From contig CALVPY010000002.1 of assembly GCA_944354535.1 (NCBI GenBank), positions 1 through 64,000 on the forward strand: a stretch of DNA of 64,000 nucleotides, read 5' to 3'. The translations under genes were made by a program, and so were the position numbers. The notes below the pieces were generated by a model. That model did no database searches, was not told the origin of the DNA, and saw nothing but the letters and a program-made list of their open reading frames with translations. The DNA is from an uncultured Clostridia bacterium. GTDB taxonomy: Bacteria; Bacillota; Clostridia; Christensenellales; Borkfalkiaceae. Below, one piece after another: positions 35,662 through 43,848 of the stretch (its first letter is position 1; every line of letters starts with the position of its first letter).

Positions 35662-36705
35662 TTATCGATCGCGTTCGGACTTCGGCGGCGCCGTCCGTTC
35701 CGGCGCCCCTTCCACGCCCTCAAGGACTTCCGAAAGATCCCCCTTCCCTTCCTCCTCTTTGGGGAGATAGACGCTCTCGCGGCTGAACCCGCGCCCGCGC
35801 ACTTCGGAGACGACGCTCACGGTGAGGAAGGCGTCGGGGTCGATCTGCTGCACTTTGTTCTTGAGCCGCACCAGCTCGCGCGGGGAGACGACGGTGAGGA
35901 GCACATAGCACTTCTCGCGCAGATACCCCGTCTTGCCGTAGAGCATGGTGACGCCGCGGTCGAGATCGTTCAAGATCATCTCCCTGATCTCGGGGTAGCG
36001 GCGGCTGACGATCTTGACCTGCATCTTGCGCTGCCCCCAAGGCGTGACGACTTCGATGACGACGGAAGAGAGCACGCAGATGACGATGCCGTAGAGGATC
36101 GTCTGCATCGTGGCATCGGCAAAGAGCTGCAAAAGGACGACGGCAAAATCGAGCACCCACAGCGAAATGGAGACGGGGATGCCGAAGAAGTGCTGCAGAA
36201 GGAGGGGCGGGATGTCCGTGCCGCCCGTGCTCGCCCCCACGCGGACGACGAGCCCGATGCCCGCGCCGAAGAGAAGGGAGCCGTAGAAGACGTCGAGGAA
36301 GAGGTCTCCGTCCGAAAGCGTCGTGCCGTGTGCCGCGACGTATGCCGCATTGACGGCGTCGAAGAGCGACAAAAAAGCAGGATAGAGGAAGGTGCCCGCG
36401 AGCGTCGCCCAGAAGAAGCTCTTCCCGAGCAAAACTGTACCCAAGAGAAAGAGCGCGATGTTCGCCGCGTACACGGTGACGACGCGCGCGTATTCGAAAT
36501 CCCAGATCTGTTCGACGAAGATGCCGACGCCCGTCGTGCCGCCCACGACGAGCCCGCCCGGCACGATGAAAAAGGAGCTCGCCGCAGCGGTGATCGCATT
36601 GCCGAGAACGACGAGCAGCCAGCGGACGGCAGTTTGTTTGAGTTCGTACCGCGACGGCTTTCGGAAGATGGACTTCATGCTCTTCATGTTCTTCACGCTC
36701 TTCAT
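35662..36705 (-). CDS. YitT-family membrane protein (DUF161 + DUF2179)
   Basis: 347 residues. An N-terminal integral membrane part with five spans (SSFFIVPGGLVVGGTTGVGIF, GASTGGTDIPPLLLQ) is the YitT/DUF161 region; the soluble DUF2179 domain follows (about 230-310, REMILNDLDRGVTMLYGKTGY, CYVLLTVVSPRELVRLKNKV), and the tail is charged. Function in bacteria is unsettled (proposed transporter). The ATG at 36705 is chosen because GGGAGG lies 7 bases before it and only one base before the upstream ATG at 36714. Confidence 0.85.
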   Translation of the reverse strand: MKSVKNMKSMKSIFRKPSRYELKQTAVRWLLVVLGNAITAAASSFFIVPGGLVVGGTTGVGIFVEQIWDFEYARVVTVYAANIALFLLGTVLLGKSFFWATLAGTFLYPAFLSLFDAVNAAYVAAHGTTLSDGDLFLDVFYGSLLFGAGIGLVVRVGASTGGTDIPPLLLQHFFGIPVSISLWVLDFAVVLLQLFADATMQTILYGIVICVLSSVVIEVVTPWGQRKMQVKIVSRRYPEIREMILNDLDRGVTMLYGKTGYLREKCYVLLTVVSPRELVRLKNKVQQIDPDAFLTVSVVSEVRGRGFSRESVYLPKEEEGKGDLSEVLEGVEGAPERTAPPKSERDR

Positions 36706-36739
36706 GGTCATACCTCCCATATTTTATGCGAATATACGC

Positions 36740-36768
36740 ATTATAGCAGTTTTTTCCTCCGATTGCAA
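36740..36768 (-). promoter_or_regulatory. Promoter of the YitT-family gene
   Basis: TTGCAA, 17-base spacer, TATAAT on the minus strand. Confidence 0.78.
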
Positions 36769-36799
36769 GTACTTTTGGCGCACCCGAAGGCGGCGCGGG

Positions 36800-36807
36800 C
36801 ATACAAT
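36800..36807 (+). promoter_or_regulatory. Possible sporulation-type -10 (CATACAAT)
   Basis: CATACAAT, the sigma-E consensus -10, lies 44 bases before the Cys-rich gene; CACC (36781-36784) 15 bases upstream resembles a sigma-K -35. The same octamer precedes the collagen-like gene. It also occurs once elsewhere (28738-28745), and about two chance copies are expected in the window, so evidence is weak. Confidence 0.35.
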
Positions 36808-36850
36808 GAGACAGGGACCAACTCCCGAAAACATATCAACGAGGTTTCCT

Positions 36851-37222
36851 ATGTGCAATTCCTGTCATTCATACCGGGCATCGGGCAGATGCTCGTCGAA
36901 CTTTATGCGGGCGCTTTCCAACCTGTTTGCCGTGCGCGGCGAGACGGACGACGGCACCTGTGACTGCGGACAGAACTGCAACTGCAATTGCAGCTGCTGC
37001 AATTCGTCCCCCTGCACCTGCACGCCCTGCACTTGCGAGCCCTGTACCTGCGAACCGTGTACCTGCGAGTGCGCGCCCTGCAGCTGTACCCCCTGCACCT
37101 GCAATGACGCCTGCAATTGCTGCTCGAATTCTTCGGGCGGTACGGACAGCTATTACGCCCGCCAATACGCCATCGGGCGCACCTATGTGAGCGGCTGCAA
37201 CAGCTGCTATATGGGCTGCTGA
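36851..37222 (+). CDS. Extremely cysteine-rich protein with PCTC repeats
   Basis: 123 residues of which 29 are Cys. A core of C-x-C pairs (CNCNCSCC, then repeated PCTCTPCTCEPCTC) is flanked by MCNSCHSYRASGRC at the start and SGCNSCYMGC at the end. No signal peptide. GAGG lies 6 bases before the ATG; the frame is open further upstream but without a start signal. Possible roles are a metallothionein-like metal sink, a cross-linked spore coat protein, or a precursor for modified peptides; the C-x-C pairs fit metal or disulfide chemistry. Sequence alone does not decide. Confidence 0.65.
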   Translation: MCNSCHSYRASGRCSSNFMRALSNLFAVRGETDDGTCDCGQNCNCNCSCCNSSPCTCTPCTCEPCTCEPCTCECAPCSCTPCTCNDACNCCSNSSGGTDSYYARQYAIGRTYVSGCNSCYMGC

Positions 37223-37290
37223 GAGGCTTACAAGGCGCTTTTCGGGCGCGCTTCGCCCGACGTCAAAGAGCAAGGCGTACCATATGCGAA

Positions 37291-37320
37291 GCGGCGGCGC
37301 CCCGTTCGGGGCGCCGCCGC
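37291..37320. repeat. Long GC-only hairpin without U-tract
   Basis: GCGGCGGCGCCCCG/CGGGGCGCCGCCGC, 14 bp perfect with a two-base loop, between the Cys-rich gene and ileS (convergent ends). Confidence 0.6.
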
Positions 37321-37340
37321 CATGCTATTATGCTCTGAAC

Positions 37341-40300
37341 TTATTTCCTTACGAGCGTCAGCGTGACCTTATCGCCGTTGATGTCCACTTCCTTCGTGAA
37401 GCCTTCGGGGCAGCCCTCGCTCACGTTCTCGGCGAGGACGTCCTTTGCAAAGGCAGCAGAGCAAAGCGCTTCCTTCGCGCGCCCTTCCGCCTCGTAGAAG
37501 ACGCAGATGCGGTCGGTGACTTCGAAACCCGCCTCTTTGCGCATCGTCTGGATCTTGGAGACGAGTTCGCGCTCGCAGCCCTCCATCAGAAGTTCGGGGG
37601 TGAGCTCGGTCTTGAGCGCCACCGTGATGCCGTGGTCGCTTGCGCAGACGTAGCCCTCGCGCGAGCCCGTGAAGATCTGCAAGTCTTCCTCCAAAAGGTC
37701 GATGCCGCCCTCCATGTGGTAGACGCCGCCCTCCTTCACCGCATGCACGACTTCGCAGGCGTTGCAGGAAGCGAGGAACGCGTTGATCTCTTTGAGGCGC
37801 TTGCCGTACTTGGGGCCGAGCGTCTTGAGCTGGGGCTTTAAGGTGTAGCAGACGAGCGACTCCGCATCGCCGCAGGAAGAGAACTTCTTGACGTTGAGCT
37901 CATCGAGGAGCACCGCTTCGAGCTCGCCCGCAATGTTGAGCGGACGGTCGCTCGCCACAAGCATCTCGGCGAGCGGCTGACGGTTTTTGAGGTTGCCCGC
38001 GTTGCGCGCCGCACGGCCGAGGGCGACGACTTCGAGTACGTCCTCCATGCCGCGTTCGAGTTCGGGGTCGATGCGCGCCTCGTCGCAGACGGGGAAATCG
38101 CACAGATGCACGGACTGAGGCACTTCGGGATAAAACTGCGGCACAAGGTTTTGATACATCATCTCCGCCATGAAGGGCGTGTAGGGCGCGAGGAGCTTGG
38201 CGAGCGTGACGAGCACCGTATAGAGCGTCGTGTATGCCGCCGCCTTGTCCTCCGTCATGTCGCTGCCCCAATAGCGGTCGCGGCCGCGGCGGACGTACCA
38301 ATTGCTGAGCACGTCCACAAATTCCTGAATGGTGCGCGCGCTGTCTGTGATGTTGTACTCCGCGAGCCATTCATCCACATGTTTGACGAGCGTGTTGAGC
38401 TTGGACAAAATCCACTTGTCCATGAGGGAGAGCTTGCAGGACTTCAGGTCATACTTGGAAGGATCGTACCCGTCGATCTCGGCATACAGCGTAAAGAAAG
38501 CGTAGGTATTCCAGAGCGTGCCCTGGAACTTGCGCTGCACTTCGCTCACCGCCTCGGCGCCGAAGCGGGACGGGATCCAGGGCGCGGAGTTGGTGTAGAA
38601 GTACCATCTGACGGCGTCGGCGCCCTGCTTGTCGAGCACCGACCACGGGTCGACGACGTTGCCCTTGTGCTTGCTCATCTTGACGCCGTTCTGATCGTTG
38701 ACGTGGCCCAGAACGATGCAGTTCTTGAAGGGCGCGCGGCCGAAGAGGATGGTCGAGATGGCGAGCAGCGTATAGAACCAGCCGCGCGTCTGATCGACCG
38801 CCTCCGAAATGAAATCTGCGGGGAAGGTCTCTTCGAAGAGATCTTTGTTCTCGAAGGGATAGTGGTACTGCGCGAAGGGCATGGAACCCGAATCGAACCA
38901 GCAGTCGATGACTTCGGGCGTGCGCTTCATCTTGCCGCCGCACTTGGGGCAGGTGCAGACGAGGTCGTCCAAATACGGCCTGTGCAGCTCGATGCCTGCG
39001 GGCGCGCCGCACTTTTCTTCGAGCTCCTTCCTCGAGCCGATGACTTGCTTTGCGCCGCAGTCGGGGCATACCCACACGGGGAGCGGCGTTCCCCAATAGC
39101 GGTCGCGCGAGAGCCCCCAGTCGATGACGTTTTCAAGGAAGTTGCCCATGCGGCCTTCCTTGATGGTCTCGGGCATCCAGTTGACGGAGCGGTTGGCGGC
39201 GATGAGCTCGTCCTTCACCTTCGTAACTTCGATGAACCAGCTCGAACGCGCATAATACATGAGGGGGGTATCGCACCGCCAGCAGTGAGGATAGTCGTGC
39301 TCGAAGGGCAGCGCCTTGAAGAGCTTGCCGCTCTCTTTGAGCATCTTCAAAATGACGGGATCCGCCTTCTTGATGAAGAGGCCATTTAGTTCGGGGCAGC
39401 GCTCGTCGAACTTGCCCTGTTCGTTGACGAGGGAGACGACGGGGAGCGAATACACTTTGCCGACGTTGTAGTCGTCCTGACCAAACGCGGGCGCGATATG
39501 GACGACGCCCGTGCCGTCCGTCAGCGTGACGTAAGTATCGCAGACGACTTCATACACGCGCTTCCACTCGTTCTTCATGGCTTCGAGCGTGGGCTTCGCA
39601 TAATCGAAGAGCGGCTCGTATTTGGTGCCCTCGTACTCCTTGCCGAGCTTTTTCTCGACGACTTCGTACTCCTCGAAGAAGGAGGGAACGAGCGCTTCCG
39701 CCAGGATATAGTGCGTGCCGTCCGAAACGATCTCGACATACGTCTCGTTCGGGTTCATGCAGAGCGCGACGTTGGAAGGGAGCGTCCAAGGCGTCGTCGT
39801 CCAGGCGAGGATATAGGTGTTCTCCCGTCCCGAAACTGCAAAGCGCGCCACGCAGGAGGTCTCCTTGACCGTCTTGTAGCCCTGCGCGACTTCGTGCGAG
39901 GAGAGCGCCGTGCCGCAGCGGGGGCAGTAAGGGACGATCTTGTGCCCCTTGTATAAGAGCCCCTTCTTGTCGATCTCTTTGAGCGCCCACCAGACGGACT
40001 CGATATAGTCGTCGTGATAGGTGACATAGGGGTTGTCCATGTCGCACCAATAGCCGACGCGGTCGCTCATCTTGCGCCATTCGTCGGTATATTTCCACAC
40101 CGAACGCTTGCACTGTTCGTTGAAGGGCTTGATGCCGTACGTTTCGATCTCCTTCTTGCCGTCGAGCCCCAAAGATTTTTCCACTTCCAGCTCCACGGGC
40201 AGGCCGTGCGTATCCCAGCCCGCCTTGCGCAGGACGTGCTTGCCCTTCATCGTCTGATAGCGCGGGATGATGTCCTTCATGACGCGCGTCAGGATATGCC

Positions 40301-40469
40301 CGATGTGCGGCTTGCCGTTGGCGGTCGGGGGGCCGTCGAAGAAGGAAAATTCCTCCCCGCCCTCGTTCTTTTTCACCGATTTTTCGAAGATATGGTTCTG
40401 CTTCCAGAACTCGACGATCTCCTGCTCGCGCCCGACGAAATCGAGCGATGTGTCTACCTTGCGATACAT
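37341..40469 (-). CDS. ileS: Isoleucyl-tRNA synthetase
   Basis: 1042 residues, the length of the IleS2-like class found in many Clostridia. The class I HIGH motif is GKPHIGHIL, KMSKS is KMSKHKGNVVDPW, and the CP1 editing domain (LAWTTTPWTLPSN) and C-terminal anticodon-binding part (DVLSNWYVRRGRDRYW) are present. It charges tRNA-Ile in the cytoplasm. AGGAGGAGACC precedes the ATG. Expression is under an isoleucine T-box leader, so it should rise when uncharged tRNA-Ile accumulates. Confidence 0.96.
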   Translation of the reverse strand: MYRKVDTSLDFVGREQEIVEFWKQNHIFEKSVKKNEGGEEFSFFDGPPTANGKPHIGHILTRVMKDIIPRYQTMKGKHVLRKAGWDTHGLPVELEVEKSLGLDGKKEIETYGIKPFNEQCKRSVWKYTDEWRKMSDRVGYWCDMDNPYVTYHDDYIESVWWALKEIDKKGLLYKGHKIVPYCPRCGTALSSHEVAQGYKTVKETSCVARFAVSGRENTYILAWTTTPWTLPSNVALCMNPNETYVEIVSDGTHYILAEALVPSFFEEYEVVEKKLGKEYEGTKYEPLFDYAKPTLEAMKNEWKRVYEVVCDTYVTLTDGTGVVHIAPAFGQDDYNVGKVYSLPVVSLVNEQGKFDERCPELNGLFIKKADPVILKMLKESGKLFKALPFEHDYPHCWRCDTPLMYYARSSWFIEVTKVKDELIAANRSVNWMPETIKEGRMGNFLENVIDWGLSRDRYWGTPLPVWVCPDCGAKQVIGSRKELEEKCGAPAGIELHRPYLDDLVCTCPKCGGKMKRTPEVIDCWFDSGSMPFAQYHYPFENKDLFEETFPADFISEAVDQTRGWFYTLLAISTILFGRAPFKNCIVLGHVNDQNGVKMSKHKGNVVDPWSVLDKQGADAVRWYFYTNSAPWIPSRFGAEAVSEVQRKFQGTLWNTYAFFTLYAEIDGYDPSKYDLKSCKLSLMDKWILSKLNTLVKHVDEWLAEYNITDSARTIQEFVDVLSNWYVRRGRDRYWGSDMTEDKAAAYTTLYTVLVTLAKLLAPYTPFMAEMMYQNLVPQFYPEVPQSVHLCDFPVCDEARIDPELERGMEDVLEVVALGRAARNAGNLKNRQPLAEMLVASDRPLNIAGELEAVLLDELNVKKFSSCGDAESLVCYTLKPQLKTLGPKYGKRLKEINAFLASCNACEVVHAVKEGGVYHMEGGIDLLEEDLQIFTGSREGYVCASDHGITVALKTELTPELLMEGCERELVSKIQTMRKEAGFEVTDRICVFYEAEGRAKEALCSAAFAKDVLAENVSEGCPEGFTKEVDINGDKVTLTLVRK

Positions 40470-40489
40470 GGTCTCCTCCTGTATGAGAT

Positions 40490-40730
40490 TGCTTCAAACA
40501 TAAAAGCCTCCGCGTTTCGGAATACGCGAAGGCATTTTTACCACCAAAACAAACGATCATTTGCCGCATGGGATAACGGGCTGCGACCCCGTGCGGAGTT
40601 ACTTACTTTTCTCCCCGCAGGCACGAGAGGTGATACCCCAAAGCCTTCCTTTTCTCCCCTCTCAGCAAAACGGGGAGTTCTCTGTGCAAGGAAATGCCCT
40701 CGGACGCGTCCTCTCTTGACGCCGTATTTT
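40490..40730 (-). promoter_or_regulatory. T-box leader (isoleucine)
   Basis: Between the promoter and ileS lie about 240 bases with T-box features on the minus strand: a specifier loop with GGGTATCACC, whose ATC triplet (complement of 40632-40634) matches isoleucine; a TTTGGTGGTA stretch resembling the T-box sequence that pairs with the tRNA acceptor end; and a terminator GCCTTCGCG/CGCGGAGGC followed by TTTTAT just before ileS. The T-box core is less canonical than usual. Confidence 0.72.
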
Positions 40731-40736
40731 TTCTCT

Positions 40737-40765
40737 ATTATATCGTCTTCCGTGCAAAAAAGCAA
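40737..40765 (-). promoter_or_regulatory. Promoter of the ileS T-box transcript
   Basis: TTGCTT, 17-base spacer, TATAAT on the minus strand. Confidence 0.75.
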
Positions 40766-40820
40766 GCGTTTTTCGGGGGATTCGGGGCGGGTGCGGGGAA
40801 TTTGGGGCAGATGCGCCCTC

Positions 40821-41045
40821 TCAGCCGAAGAGCCCCTTGCGTTCGCGGATGCATTTGACGGTAAAGCCCGCCTCGGTGACGCAGGCGGAAAGCGCCTCAT
40901 CGGGCAGCTCCGTTTCCACAAAGATGACGCCCTTTTTGAAGTTTGCCTTCGCGCCTAAGACGCCGTCTAATAAGCGCAGCTTCTTTTCCGCGCGTTCGGC
41001 GCAGCGTTCGCAGCACATTCCTTCCACTTCAATGACCCGTTTCAT
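40821..41045 (-). CDS. Heavy-metal-associated (HMA) domain protein
   Basis: 74 residues, a single ferredoxin-like HMA fold. The metal-binding loop is EGMCCERC (MxCxxC), followed by AEKKLRLLDGVLGAKANF and a C-terminal half with GFTVK. Copper chaperones of the CopZ kind have this size. No copper ATPase is nearby, so partner and metal are unknown. Confidence 0.82.
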   Translation of the reverse strand: MKRVIEVEGMCCERCAERAEKKLRLLDGVLGAKANFKKGVIFVETELPDEALSACVTEAGFTVKCIRERKGLFG

Positions 41046-41102
41046 GCCCTCATTCTACACCTTCTGCCAAAATTTGTCAACGCTCGGAAGGAAATTCGGC
41101 AC

Positions 41103-41129
41103 AAAAAAGCCGCGCGGCAAACGCACGGC
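41103..41129 (-). terminator. Terminator of the TerB-like gene
   Basis: An 8-bp stem (GCCGTGCG/CGCGCGGC, one T-G pair) followed by TTTTTT on the minus strand. Confidence 0.75.
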
Positions 41130-41138
41130 TTATTTTGT

Positions 41139-41594
41139 TTATTCGCGGATGAGCCGCCTGATGTACTTTCTTTCCTTCTTCGAAACTTTGCCGTCGACGG
41201 CGCAGATGAGAAGGGATAGGAGCACAAGCTCGTCTTTGAGATCTTCGGAGAGCACCCCGAACCAATCGCAGAGGGCGTCCGCAAAATCAGCGACCGCCTT
41301 CCCCTCCTTTTTGGAAGTTTCGATGACCGCCTTGACCTCGTCAAAGCCGAAGCCCTCGCCGAACGCTTCGCGAAGATGCGGAAGAAGCAGCATGTATTCC
41401 GCCTCGTCGAGGGTATCGTCCGCATAGACGGAGGCGATGATGAAGGCAGCGAAGATTGTCTCGGCGCGCTCGCGGCTCCCCGCCGCCTCTTCGAGAGCGG
41501 GCAGGACAATGTGCGCCTTCTCGCGCAGAACCTCGCGGTAAATGTCTGCGGGGATGCCTTCCGCCGCCTTGCACAGTGCATCAAAGTTGGTCAT
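41139..41594 (-). CDS. TerB/DjlA-like helical protein
   Basis: 151 residues, all-helical. The second half has the acidic pattern of the TerB fold (IASVYADDTLDEAEYMLLL and LICAVDGKVSKKERKYIRRL), two symmetric DG/DD loops that in TerB bind metal. Start at 41594 follows GGAGAGT. Known TerB proteins take part in tellurite resistance and stress responses; here there is no ter operon, so a precise role cannot be given. Confidence 0.65.
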   Translation of the reverse strand: MTNFDALCKAAEGIPADIYREVLREKAHIVLPALEEAAGSRERAETIFAAFIIASVYADDTLDEAEYMLLLPHLREAFGEGFGFDEVKAVIETSKKEGKAVADFADALCDWFGVLSEDLKDELVLLSLLICAVDGKVSKKERKYIRRLIRE

Positions 41595-41725
41595 AGTACT
41601 CTCCTTTTGTTTTCTTGCCTCTATCATACCACACCATTGTAAAGGACTAACGCAATTCGCATGAAAGCTTTGTGAAAGCCTTACCAATTGTTTTTCATCT
41701 TTGCATTTTGCTTGTAACGCCCTCT

Positions 41726-43546
41726 TCAGTTTTGCATCCAGGTATGATTGACATATTTTTCTCTAAGGAACCAAGCCGCCGATCCGGGATCCGAAAGTTC
41801 TTGCGCAGATATCTCTACCCCATCAGCCTGCCAGCCATTCGGATCGGTAAATACCGCGCTCGTCAGCTTATCGCATCCCGAAAATGCCAAGCTGCCTATT
41901 TCCCTGACCCCTCTGCCGATCGACACCCTTTCCAAGTGATCACACCCAAAAAAGGCCTGGGATTGTATCCTCACAACGCTTTGCGGGATAGAAATGTCCG
42001 TAAGAGCTTTACAATTCAAAAACGCATAACTTCCTATCGTTTCCAAACCATCGGCCAGCGTTATATTTTCCAAATTTACGCATCCGCTGAATGCGCGATC
42101 CCCTAAGAACATCAGTCTTTCGGGCAGCGCAACTTCTTTCAACCCGATACATTCCGCAAACGCACTTGTATGGATCTCCATTACGTTTTTTCCGAAAACC
42201 ACTTCCTGTAAACTCTCACAATATTGGAATGATCCGTATCCGATGCTTGCGACCCCGTCCGAAAGGACAACAGATCTGAGTGCTCTACAACCGGAAAACG
42301 TGCCGTCGTACAAAACCGTGAGCATCTCGGGAATACCGATCGCCGTCAGGCTTATACAGCCGGTAAACGCAGCCATACCGATCGTATGCAAACTCTCAGG
42401 TAGTATAACATTTTTCAAAGATCCACATTGATAAAAAGCATATTTCCCGATTTCCCGCAGACCTTTACCCAAGTCGATCTCATTCATAGCCGCACATTGA
42501 TAAAAAGCATAATCTCCTATTTCTGTCACACTGTCAGAGAAGGTGACCTTTTCCAGCTCATCGCAACCCGCGAAAGCTCTATAGCCCACCTCCGTCACAT
42601 AACCGGGCACATCGATCTCCGTCAAAGGATCATCCTTTACACCTGTTATGATGCAGCTATCCATATCGGATGTAAAAGCAAATGGCAGCATCTCCTTCTG
42701 CACCGCAAATTTTGCAACGACCTCGGAGTCACGGGGCGGTATCGAATAGTCATACAACCGTTGAACGCAAAGCAGAGTATCCCCCTCATACCAGCCCGCA
42801 AAGTCATACCCTCTGTATGGCTGTGCAGTAAGCGCAACTGTTGAACCATACACATATTCTCCTCCCGTCGTACAAATGCCGCCCGCGTCACATAAAACGG
42901 AAACAACATAACTGTTTGGCGTATAGACAGCATTGACCGTAATATTTCCCATCGTCAATTCATACTCTTCCCATTCGCCCGTATATCCTTCCTTGGAAGG
43001 TACGGACGGAACAGAGATCTCCCTGTCCTCTACCGTATAAATATCGGAGGAAACCACTACACCTTCCGCAGCAAACGAGACTGTGTACTCGATCGGCGTA
43101 TAGACAGCATTGACCGTGATATTTCCCGTCGTCAGTTCATACTCTTCCCATTCGCCCGTATATCCTTCCTTGGAAGGTACGGACGGAACAGAGATCTCCC
43201 TGTCCTCTACCGTATAAATATCGGAGGAAACCACTACACCCTCCGCAGCAAACGAGACTATGTACTCGATCGGCGTATAAACAGCATTGATCGTAATATT
43301 TCCCGTCGTCAGTTCATACTCTTCCCATTCGCCCGTATATCCTTCCTTTGAAGGTACGGACGGGATGCTTGCCTGCGGCTCACCGTCTACAAATTGCACC
43401 ACGCCCAAGACATGACCATCGGCAATATAAGTGACCTCTCCCCGCTCTGTTTTGTCCATACAAGCGGTTACGAGCAAAGATGACAACAACGCGATCGCCA
43501 AAACAAACAATTTCAGCCCGCCCCTTATTCTACAGAACTGCTCCAT
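41726..43546 (-). CDS. BspA-type leucine-rich repeat lipoprotein with identical tandem repeats
   Basis: 606 residues. The signal peptide ends in LLVTAC, a good lipobox. Residues about 60-235 are three almost identical 59-residue repeats (SKEGYTGEWEEYELTTGN, INAVYTPIEY, VVVSSDIYTVEDREISVPS) of an MBG/InlB-like type. An InlB-like unit (YRGYDFAGWYEG) follows, then about ten BspA/LRR_5 units (ITEIGDYAFYQC, LETIGSYAFLNC). It is probably a surface adhesin. Codon use is clearly AT-richer than its neighbours, which suggests a different origin. It has its own promoter. Confidence 0.85.
   Translation of the reverse strand: MEQFCRIRGGLKLFVLAIALLSSLLVTACMDKTERGEVTYIADGHVLGVVQFVDGEPQASIPSVPSKEGYTGEWEEYELTTGNITINAVYTPIEYIVSFAAEGVVVSSDIYTVEDREISVPSVPSKEGYTGEWEEYELTTGNITVNAVYTPIEYTVSFAAEGVVVSSDIYTVEDREISVPSVPSKEGYTGEWEEYELTMGNITVNAVYTPNSYVVSVLCDAGGICTTGGEYVYGSTVALTAQPYRGYDFAGWYEGDTLLCVQRLYDYSIPPRDSEVVAKFAVQKEMLPFAFTSDMDSCIITGVKDDPLTEIDVPGYVTEVGYRAFAGCDELEKVTFSDSVTEIGDYAFYQCAAMNEIDLGKGLREIGKYAFYQCGSLKNVILPESLHTIGMAAFTGCISLTAIGIPEMLTVLYDGTFSGCRALRSVVLSDGVASIGYGSFQYCESLQEVVFGKNVMEIHTSAFAECIGLKEVALPERLMFLGDRAFSGCVNLENITLADGLETIGSYAFLNCKALTDISIPQSVVRIQSQAFFGCDHLERVSIGRGVREIGSLAFSGCDKLTSAVFTDPNGWQADGVEISAQELSDPGSAAWFLREKYVNHTWMQN
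42916..43269. repeat. 177-bp tandem repeat inside the BspA gene
   Basis: Two full 177-bp units (about 42916-43092 and 43093-43269) differ at only a handful of positions; a third, partial and slightly more diverged unit continues to about 43365. The unit length is a multiple of three, so copy number can change without breaking the frame. Confidence 0.85.
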
Positions 43547-43572
43547 AACTTTCTCCGTAATGTGTTTTCTAT

Positions 43573-43601
43573 ATTATAGCACACAGAAAAGAGAAAGGCA
43601 A
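43573..43601 (-). promoter_or_regulatory. Promoter of the BspA lipoprotein gene
   Basis: TTGCCT, 17-base spacer, TATAAT on the minus strand, 27 bases before the start codon. Confidence 0.75.
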
Positions 43602-43670
43602 TCCCCCTATTATCTCGACCGCACCATCTCGCTCGCGCGCGGTCGCTTCACTTCCGCTCCGAGACAAGCA

Positions 43671-43707
43671 AAAGGGACGGAAAGCTCACGCTCCCGTCCC
43701 TTTTTTT
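43671..43707. terminator. Terminator after the small ORF
   Basis: AAAGGGACGG/CCGTCCCTTT with a loop of about 13 bases; T7 on the plus strand and TTTT on the minus strand. Confidence 0.7.
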
Positions 43708-43784
43708 CATCTTTTGAGAAGCCTGCGAAGGTATGCCTCGTATTCTTCTTCCGTCAGTTTGCGCATTGGTTTTTTCTTTGCCAT
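43707..43784 (-). CDS. Very small basic protein (25 aa)
   Basis: The frame encodes MAKKKPMRKLTEEEYEAYL and then RRLLKR. GAGG lies 10 bases before the ATG and a terminator follows the stop directly. It follows the ABC transporter gene by 64 bases on the same strand. Coding is plausible from the amphipathic helix pattern and the signals, but it is short and unidentified. Confidence 0.45.
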   Translation of the reverse strand: MAKKKPMRKLTEEEYEAYLRRLLKR

Positions 43785-43848
43785 AAGCCGCCTCGCAAAG
43801 CAAGTATGGGCGAAGTTCTCCCCTTTTATGCGCCCTTTTTTCGCGCCG

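Noticed and set aside
41046..41138. Separate promoter for the HMA gene
   Set aside because: No convincing -35/-10 pair could be read; left unannotated.
40821..41594. HMA and TerB-like genes as a metal- or tellurite-resistance operon
   Set aside because: A terminator lies after the TerB-like gene, there is no ATPase or other ter gene, and the two are only neighbours.
42916..43365. CRISPR or VNTR outside a gene
   Set aside because: The repeats are 177 bp, in frame and inside a lipoprotein coding sequence.
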